Positions 58,716-64,000 of a stretch of DNA of 64,000 nucleotides are shown piece after piece. Source of the DNA: JBDTSW01 sp963807385 (lineage in GTDB: Bacteria > Actinomycetota > Thermoleophilia > Solirubrobacterales > 70-9); NCBI GenBank assembly GCA_963807385.1, contig CAWEBQ010000003.1:62001-126000 (forward strand), read 5' to 3'. A program made the position numbers and the translations under genes. Numbering within the stretch: position 1 is the stretch's first letter; each line of letters opens with the position of its first letter. Below the pieces are notes generated by a model that did not search any database, was not told the DNA's origin, and was given only the letters and a program-made list of their open reading frames with translations.

Positions 58716-59816
58716 TCAGGCCGGGGCGGGCTCCGGGATCGGCCCATTGGGGCCCGAGGGCCCGCCGTCGGCCTCCTTGGTCTCCCGCCGGAACCGGATG
58801 TACTCGCGAACCACGATCTGGATCGTCGCGGCGGTCGGGATTGCGAGGATCGCGCCGAGGACGCCGAACAGGGTTGATCCGAACAGGACCGCGGTCAGGG
58901 TGATGAACGGCTCGATCTTCGTCGCGCGCTTCTGGATCTGGGGCTGAACGAGATAGTTCTCGATCTGCTGGAACACGATCGCGTACACGATCCACACGAT
59001 CACGCCTAGGGGGAAGTCCACGAAGAGCATCACGATGGCGATCAGCACGGCGGCGATCGTTGCGCCGACGACCGGGATCAGGTCGAAGAAGAACACGAGC
59101 AGCGCCAGGGGGGCCGCGAACGGCGCGCCCAGGATCGTGAGCACGACGAACGCCGACACCGCCGCGATCCCCGCCTGCAGCATCGCGCCGCCGATGTAGT
59201 TGCCGATCGCGTTGGCGACGTGGCGGGCCGCGCGGTCGATCCGCTCGGCCCGGTCTGGGGACTGCGTCTTCAGTAACTGGTCCTTCCACCGCGGCCCGGA
59301 GCCGACCATGAAAATTGATAGGACCAGGACCGTCACGAAGGCGAAGATCGAATTGACCACGCCCACGCCGATGTCCTTGAGGATGTTCGCGGCGTCGCCG
59401 ATGCGGCTCGGAAGCTCCCTCGCGGCCGACTCGATCTCGCTGGTGAAGTCGTACTTGTCGTTCAGGTTGCTGAGGGTCTCGCTGTCGTCGACGAACTGGG
59501 TCACGTCGGTCGCGTACTCGGGAACGTTGTTGGCGAGGTCCTCGGCCTGGCCCACCATGGTGGGGATCAGCAGCACCCCGAGCGCGACCGGGATGGCGAT
59601 CAGGATCAGGTACGCGCCGGCGACCGCGAAGCCACGCTTCATGAACCGCTCCAGCAGGTTGACCGGTCCCGTCATCGCGATCGCGATGAAGGCGGCGACG
59701 ACGATGAACGACAGCGGCTTGCGGACTCGGTAGAGGATGTAGAGCGCGAGCGCGGCGAGGATGACGATCAGGACTGTGCGCAGGATCGCGCGCGTTGTGG
59801 GTGGTTCGGGCGCCAT
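58716..59816 (-). CDS. AI-2E family transporter (PerM/UPF0118)
   Basis: 366 residues from the ATG at 59816; a GTG at 59828 would add four. About seven to eight membrane segments: VLIVILAALALYILYRV, FIVVAAFIAIAMTGPV, AGAYLILIAIPVALGVLLIP, then a soluble stretch, then IAVSAFVVLTILGAPFAAP-type helices. The family includes Na+/H+ antiporters and the E. coli AI-2 exporter TqsA, so the substrate is open. Followed by the NUDIX gene. Confidence 0.9.
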   Translation of the reverse strand: MAPEPPTTRAILRTVLIVILAALALYILYRVRKPLSFIVVAAFIAIAMTGPVNLLERFMKRGFAVAGAYLILIAIPVALGVLLIPTMVGQAEDLANNVPEYATDVTQFVDDSETLSNLNDKYDFTSEIESAARELPSRIGDAANILKDIGVGVVNSIFAFVTVLVLSIFMVGSGPRWKDQLLKTQSPDRAERIDRAARHVANAIGNYIGGAMLQAGIAAVSAFVVLTILGAPFAAPLALLVFFFDLIPVVGATIAAVLIAIVMLFVDFPLGVIVWIVYAIVFQQIENYLVQPQIQKRATKIEPFITLTAVLFGSTLFGVLGAILAIPTAATIQIVVREYIRFRRETKEADGGPSGPNGPIPEPAPA

Positions 59817-59884
59817 GCGAACGTCCACATTCGGCGCGCCGGCCCGTTTTCCTCGCGCGAGGGCGCCGGCGCTGTCGGCCTCCG

Positions 59885-59916
59885 CGGGCCGGGTCGTGGC
59901 TGCGCGACCCGGCCCG
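59885..59916 (-). terminator. 12-bp hairpin after the osmoprotectant binding-protein gene
   Basis: CGGGCCGGGTCG (59885-59896), 8-nt loop, exact reverse complement (59905-59916), 27 nt after the binding-protein stop. GC-rich without a T run on the minus strand. Confidence 0.65.
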
Positions 59917-59942
59917 TTGGCTGTTGCTCTCGGCTGTGGCCG

Positions 59943-60926
59943 CTACTGCGTGTAGCCGGCCTGCTGGAGATAGTCGGCCGCGACCTCCTCGGGCTTCTCG
60001 CGGTCGAGGCTTACCCGGGCGTTCAGCTCCTGCATCACCTCGAGGGTGAGGCTCTCCTGGACCTGCTCGATCGTCTCGCCGAAGTCAGGGCCGGCTTCGT
60101 CAACCGCGTCCTGGCTGGCGACGAAGAGCACGTTGCCGGCGGGCAGCAGGCTCTGGTCGTCCTCGAGCAACGTGTACTCGTCGGACTCGGCTAGCTGCCC
60201 GTCCGTCGTGAACAGGATCGACAGGTCCGCGTCGTCCTTGTCTAGCACCTCGTAGCGGAGCTCGATATCGATGGGCGTGAACTTGTCGAACGTCAGGCCG
60301 TAGTTGTCCTCCAGCCCGGCGAGGCAGTCCACCCGCTCACGGCATTCCGGGGAGCCGGCGAGCGTCAGGTCCTCGGAGACGCCCTCCAGGTCGGAGATGC
60401 TCTGGACGCCCAGCTCGTCCGCCGTCTTCGTGAGGAGCCCGACCGCGTTGGCGCTCGAGAACGGGGTCGGCGGGTACACCACGAGCCCCTCCTTCTCAAA
60501 CTCCTCCTGGGAGTCCTCGAACGCCTGCTGCGGGTCACCTGGGACGTCCTCGGGCGCGAAGCCGAAGAACGATGTCAGCGCCGTCGATGTGTACTCCGGG
60601 TACCCGGAGACCTCACCGGACTGCAGGGCCTTGAGCGCGACCTGCTCGGAGCCGAGGTTGAGGTCCTTCTCTACCGTGTATCCGGCCGCCTCGAGTGCCT
60701 GCGCGTAGATCTCGCCGAGGATGAACTGCTCGTCGAAGTTCTTCGATCCGATGATCAGCTTGACATCCGCGTTGTCCGGGTTCGACTCGATCGCGGTCGA
60801 AGCCGTCGCCTCGTCGCCGGAACCGCCGGAACCGCCCTCGTCGTCACCGCAGGCGGCGACGGTCAGCGCGAGGGTCAGCGCCGTCAGCGGTGCCAGGAGC
60901 AGTCGCAATCGTGCGTTGGAAGTCAT
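59943..60926 (-). CDS. glycine betaine/choline-type ABC transporter substrate-binding lipoprotein (OpuCC-like)
   Basis: 327 residues. Type II signal peptide with lipobox VAAC (Cys26). OpuAC/OsmF fold: VKLIIGSKNFDEQFILGEIY, LNLGSEQVALKALQSGEVSG-YPEYTSTAL and RYEVLDKDDADLSILFTTDG are conserved. Tyr residues for a cation-pi cage are present but not assignable by eye. Last gene of the operon; AGGAGA before the ATG. The hairpin between it and the permease gene may allow higher expression of the binding protein. Confidence 0.92.
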   Translation of the reverse strand: MTSNARLRLLLAPLTALTLALTVAACGDDEGGSGGSGDEATASTAIESNPDNADVKLIIGSKNFDEQFILGEIYAQALEAAGYTVEKDLNLGSEQVALKALQSGEVSGYPEYTSTALTSFFGFAPEDVPGDPQQAFEDSQEEFEKEGLVVYPPTPFSSANAVGLLTKTADELGVQSISDLEGVSEDLTLAGSPECRERVDCLAGLEDNYGLTFDKFTPIDIELRYEVLDKDDADLSILFTTDGQLAESDEYTLLEDDQSLLPAGNVLFVASQDAVDEAGPDFGETIEQVQESLTLEVMQELNARVSLDREKPEEVAADYLQQAGYTQ

Positions 60927-60951
60927 GTGGAACGGTCTCCTCTCGTGGGGT

Positions 60952-60968
60952 GCCTCCCCGGGGGAGGC
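60952..60968 (-). other. intercistronic hairpin before the binding-protein gene
   Basis: GCCTCCCC (60952-60959), a single G, GGGGAGGC (60961-60968), effectively a 7-bp stem with a 3-nt loop. Lies between the second permease and the binding-protein gene, a common place for mRNA-stabilising or attenuating hairpins. Confidence 0.45.
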
Positions 60969-60980
60969 GTTGGGGTGATC

Positions 60981-61712
60981 CTATGCGGAGCTGGCAGCGG
61001 CTCGCTGCAAGGCGAGGCCACGCGGGGTCAGGAGATACTGGATCCCCGCCAGAACCCCTTCGACGGTGATCGCCAGGAGCGCGACCAGGATGGCGCCGGC
61101 CAGAACGCCGGAGTCGCCGAAGACGTTGCGGTTGATTATGAAGTCGCCGAGCGTGGTCTCTCCCGCCAGCGTCGCGATCGTGGCGGTCGCGATGATGTTG
61201 ATCGCAGCGGTCCGGACGCCGCCCATGATCGTTGGTACGGCGAGTGGGAGCTCAACCCTCCGCAGGATCTCCACGTCCGTCATGCCCATTCCCCGCCCGG
61301 CCTCGACCGCGTCACGGTCCACCTGGCGGATGCCGACGAACGCGTTGGTGAGGATCGGCGGGATGCCCATGATCGCGAGGGCCGCGACGACGTTCATGAA
61401 GCTCAGGCCGATGAACGCGACCGTCACGGCGATCAGCACCAGCTCGGGGATGGCCCGGCCGGCGTTGCCGATTGCGATCGCCAGGCCCTCCCCCCTCCCC
61501 TTGTGACCCAGCCAGACGCCCACCGGGAGGGCGATGACGATGGCGAGGACGAACGCCGCACCGCTCACCCTGAGGTGGGCTGCGAGCTTGGCCAGCACCT
61601 CCGACGGCCCGCCCACCTCGCGGTCGGCGAAGCCGGACGGTTGCGGGCTCGTGATGAAATCGAACGCGTTGCCGAATGACGAGAAGATGTCGGCGACGGG
61701 GATGTCGATCAT
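60981..61712 (-). CDS. osmoprotectant ABC transporter permease (OpuCD-like)
   Basis: 243 residues from the ATG at 61712, overlapping the previous permease stop (ATGA). Binding-protein-dependent permease domain with about six membrane segments and the EAA-type loop AVEAGRGMGMTDVEILRRVE-LPLA, as in OpuBB/OpuCB families. The N-terminus is a ~35-residue soluble lead. Works with the 61709 permease, ATPase and lipoprotein to import betaine-like solutes. Confidence 0.92.
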   Translation of the reverse strand: MIDIPVADIFSSFGNAFDFITSPQPSGFADREVGGPSEVLAKLAAHLRVSGAAFVLAIVIALPVGVWLGHKGRGEGLAIAIGNAGRAIPELVLIAVTVAFIGLSFMNVVAALAIMGIPPILTNAFVGIRQVDRDAVEAGRGMGMTDVEILRRVELPLAVPTIMGGVRTAAINIIATATIATLAGETTLGDFIINRNVFGDSGVLAGAILVALLAITVEGVLAGIQYLLTPRGLALQRAAASSA

Positions 61713-62443
61713 GTCGGCCTCACCCTGCGCCATGGGGCGAGCAGCCGCTGCGCCAGGACGAGCAACAGGTCGAAGGTGATCGCAATGAGGATCGCCATCC
61801 CCCCGGCGATGATCACCCCCGTCTTGAACGTGATGTTCGAGCCAACGAGCTCGGAGCCCAAACCATCTCCGCCCGCGAACACCGCGAGTGTGGCGATCGC
61901 CACAGTGGAAACGGTCGCTATCCGTAGGCCAGCGATGATCTCCGGCATCGCGAGCGGGAGCTCGACCCGCCACATCAGCTGGCGGTCGGACATCCCCATT
62001 CCCCGCCCGGCATCCTTGGTCTCGGCCGGCACGTTGGCAAGGCCGGCGACGATGTTTCGGTACAGGATCTGAAGCGTGTAGGCGGTGAGCGCGATGACCG
62101 CGGTGAGGTTCCCCCGCCCGGTGATCGGCAGCAGCAGGAAGAAGAAGGCGATGCTGGGAATCGTGTAGAGGATCCCCGTCGCCGCCGTCAGCGGTGGCAC
62201 CATCCAGCGTCGCCGGTGGGAGAGCACGGCCAGCGCCAGCGCCAGGGCGAACCCGGCGACGACCGAGATCGCGACCAGCACGATGTGCTCGAGGGCGGGA
62301 CCGATGTAGCGATCGATGTTGTCGGCCGCCCAGCCGGCGCAGAACGCGCCGTTCTCGGAGATACAGTCGGACTCCGAGCGGTCCGTGAAGAAGCTGTCGT
62401 CGATCTGGGCGAGCGGGGCGTCGAGGTGAAGGCGCGGGGGCAC
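61709..62443 (-). CDS. osmoprotectant ABC transporter permease (OpuCB-like)
   Basis: 244 residues, GTG start 4 nt after the ATPase stop. About six membrane segments and the same permease loop KDAGRGMGMSDRQLMWRVEL-PLA. The ~50-residue N-terminal part is polar, with two Cys (SESDCISENGAFC), and may be an external loop. Paralogue of the 60981 permease; together they form the heterodimeric channel. Confidence 0.92.
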   Translation of the reverse strand: MPPRLHLDAPLAQIDDSFFTDRSESDCISENGAFCAGWAADNIDRYIGPALEHIVLVAISVVAGFALALALAVLSHRRRWMVPPLTAATGILYTIPSIAFFFLLLPITGRGNLTAVIALTAYTLQILYRNIVAGLANVPAETKDAGRGMGMSDRQLMWRVELPLAMPEIIAGLRIATVSTVAIATLAVFAGGDGLGSELVGSNITFKTGVIIAGGMAILIAITFDLLLVLAQRLLAPWRRVRPT

Positions 62444-62446
62444 GGC

Positions 62447-63640
62447 CTACTCCAGTGGCCTGTCCACGGCCTCGTGCTCCTCGACCAGAGCATCCGAGGA
62501 GGTCAGGAACTCGGAGATGATCTCGACGGACAGCACGCCCGCGATTGCGCCGTTCGCATCCACTACGGGCGCGTAGCGCGTCTCGGCCTGAAGCAGGTCC
62601 GACAGCGCGTCTCGCATGATGTCATCGAGGTCCAGGATCGGATCCGGCCCGGTGTCCGGGGTGTCGGGAACGTGGTCGCGTGCAAGGTCCGAGTCGGAGA
62701 GCCAGCCCAGGGGGCGGCGGTTCACGTCCACCAGGAGCGCGTGCGGCACCTCGGCGCCCGGGAGCTTGACGCGAACCTCCGCCGTGGACTGCCCCACGTG
62801 CGCCAGAGGCGCCTCCCACAGGTCGATGTCCGCGACCCGCAGCAGGGCCAGTCGCTTGAGCGCCCGATCGGCGCCGACGAAGTCCTCGACGAAGTCGTCG
62901 GCCGGCGCCATCAAGAGCTCGGCTGGCGTCGCGTACTGGGCTACCCGTCCACCCTCCTGCAGGACCGCGATCCGGTCGCCCATCTTGATCGCCTCGTCAA
63001 TGTCGTGAGTCACGAAGAGGATCGTCTTGCGCAGCTCGGCCTGCAGCCGCAGAAACTCGTTCTGCAAGCGCTCCCGGTTGATCGGATCGACGGCGCCGAA
63101 GGGCTCGTCCATCAGCATGACCCCCGGGTCCGCCGCCAGCGCCCGCGCAACGCCTACGCGCTGCTGCTGGCCTCCGGAGAGCTGAGAGGGATAGCGGTCG
63201 GCGAGCTCGGGGTCGAGGCCGATCAGGGCAAGAAGCTCGCTCGCCCGGGCGGCGCCGCGATCGGCCGACCAGCCCAGCAGCCCGGGGACCGTCGCGATGT
63301 TCTCCGCGATGGTGCGGTGGGGGAAGAGGCCGATCTGTTGGATCACGTAGCCGATCTCCCGCCGCAGCTCGGCCGGCGTGCGGTCGCGCACGGACGTACC
63401 GCCGACCAGGATGTCCCCGTCGCTGATCTCGACCATCCGGTTGACCATTCGCATCGCGGTGGTCTTGCCGCACCCCGACGGACCGACGAGGACGCAGATC
63501 TCTCCGGCACCGACCTCGAGGGAGAGGTTGTCCACCGCGGCGCCCTCGGCTCCGGGGTAGCGCTTCGTCGCGCCGTCGAAGACCACCGGGAGCGCTTGCG
63601 CCCTGCCCTCCTGGATGGCGATGGATTCGTCCTCGCCCAT
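62447..63640 (-). CDS. osmoprotectant ABC transporter ATP-binding protein with CBS domains (OpuCA-like)
   Basis: 397 residues from the ATG at 63640. ABC ATPase: Walker A VGPSGCGKTTAMRMVN, Q-loop VIQQIGLFPH, signature LSGGQQQRVGVARAL, Walker B VMLMDEPFGAVD, H-loop FVTHDIDEA. The C-terminal ~130 residues form two CBS-like domains, which in OpuA/OpuC sense ionic strength or c-di-AMP. DisA is in the same window, so c-di-AMP control is worth testing. First gene of the four-gene operon. Confidence 0.93.
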   Translation of the reverse strand: MGEDESIAIQEGRAQALPVVFDGATKRYPGAEGAAVDNLSLEVGAGEICVLVGPSGCGKTTAMRMVNRMVEISDGDILVGGTSVRDRTPAELRREIGYVIQQIGLFPHRTIAENIATVPGLLGWSADRGAARASELLALIGLDPELADRYPSQLSGGQQQRVGVARALAADPGVMLMDEPFGAVDPINRERLQNEFLRLQAELRKTILFVTHDIDEAIKMGDRIAVLQEGGRVAQYATPAELLMAPADDFVEDFVGADRALKRLALLRVADIDLWEAPLAHVGQSTAEVRVKLPGAEVPHALLVDVNRRPLGWLSDSDLARDHVPDTPDTGPDPILDLDDIMRDALSDLLQAETRYAPVVDANGAIAGVLSVEIISEFLTSSDALVEEHEAVDRPLE

Positions 63641-63747
63641 CGGGCGCGAGACTACCCGTTGCGCGTCGGCGCCATCCGGCGGGTCAGCCCCACCATTCGA
63701 CGTGTTCGCCACTCGCTCGTCCGCGGCAATGCTTTGATTCACCCCGC

Positions 63748-64000
63748 ATGGGCGAGGAGCCGCATCACTGGGGCTGGGCTGACCTCCACGCCTGGCAGGT
63801 CCTGCGACCGCTGGTCGACGCGGGCGGATACCTGCCGTGGAGCGAGGGGTCGATGTCGCCCGCGGGGCTCGCGACGGTGGCCAGCGAGATCGCCTACGCC
63901 GAGAGGCGCTCGGTCGTCGAGCTGGGCTCGGGGGTGAGCACGGTCGTGCTGGCACGCCTCGCGCGCCAGTTGGGGGGGCGAATCTGGGCCGTCGAACACC
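63748..64000 (+). CDS. class I SAM-dependent methyltransferase, N-terminal part (cut by the window end)
   Basis: 84 residues visible from ATG 63748, frame open to the edge. HHWGWADLHAWQVLRPLVDA leads into a helix, then VVELGSGVSTVVLARLARQL is the glycine-rich SAM-binding motif I and RIWAVEH is the acidic-loop motif with Glu at its end. Resembles the actinobacterial methyltransferases that sit near surface-polysaccharide or lipid genes. Divergent from the osmoprotectant operon (107-nt gap). The rest lies outside. Confidence 0.75.
   Translation, partial: MGEEPHHWGWADLHAWQVLRPLVDAGGYLPWSEGSMSPAGLATVASEIAYAERRSVVELGSGVSTVVLARLARQLGGRIWAVEH

Overview
The window is GC-rich, densely packed chromosomal DNA from an actinobacterium. 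Several traits point to Thermoleophilia/Solirubrobacterales: secreted proteins opening with the 'SPALVISVVALFVALSG' type leader, class III cyclases fused to AAA/TPR or MerR-like domains, many GTG/TTG starts, and several genes whose start codon sits 6-8 nt after a TANNNT box (leaderless style). No rRNA, tRNA, insertion sequence, prophage or CRISPR array was seen. Lineage is inferred from gene content only.

Layout. 0-3.8 kb: lipid-type genes (acyltransferase, SRPBCC protein, Rieske protein, acyl-CoA synthetase). 3.9-30.9 kb: a long, mostly minus-strand housekeeping block which, read in the minus direction, runs tilS, hpt, ftsH, folP, folB, folK, coaX, dus, greA, lysS, FHA gene, clpC, radA, disA, carD, ispD, histidinol-phosphatase, ispF. 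This matches, with insertions, the order known from Bacillus subtilis (tilS-hprT-ftsH-coaX-...-sul-folB-folK-dusB-lysS-...-clpC-radA-disA-...-ispD-ispF) and Mycobacterium. Plus-strand accessory genes are inserted: a DUF389 membrane protein, two secreted RTX-repeat proteins, a GST-like protein and a HotDog-like protein.

30.9-36.3 kb: a MerR-HTH/nucleotide cyclase behind a long structured leader, then a lipid or inclusion-type cluster (SCP2-like, acyltransferase, SDR, two phasin-like amphipathic proteins) and a nucleoside phosphorylase. 36.3-40 kb: a large three-module peptidoglycan hydrolase behind a terminator-containing leader. 40-45.5 kb: sirtuin, an HAD-ECH beta-oxidation fusion, a PadR/SRPBCC pair and an acyl-CoA dehydrogenase. 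45.5-50.7 kb: small conserved proteins, cupin, peroxiredoxin, two cation/Ca2+ exchangers and a lipoprotein. 50.8-57.9 kb: ArsA-type ATPase with a CxxC partner, a 1204-residue adenylate cyclase-AAA-TPR regulator with a CRP-type operator in its promoter, a ferritin-like protein and a nucleophile-less alpha/beta hydrolase. 58.3-63.6 kb: NUDIX, AI-2E family protein and a complete OpuC-type osmoprotectant ABC transporter. The right edge cuts a methyltransferase gene.

Themes. Two nucleotide second messengers are made here: c-di-AMP (DisA) and, by prediction, cAMP (the 1204-residue cyclase and perhaps the MerR cyclase). The best new regulatory signal is a perfect TGTGA-N6-TCACA box centred 41.5 nt before the start of the large cyclase, the class II CRP position, which suggests cAMP feedback on its own synthesis. 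Other oddities are an apparent ATT start for carD, two one-base frameshifts (folP and an LLM oxidoreductase) that look like sequence errors, and REP-like palindromes found only between convergent genes.
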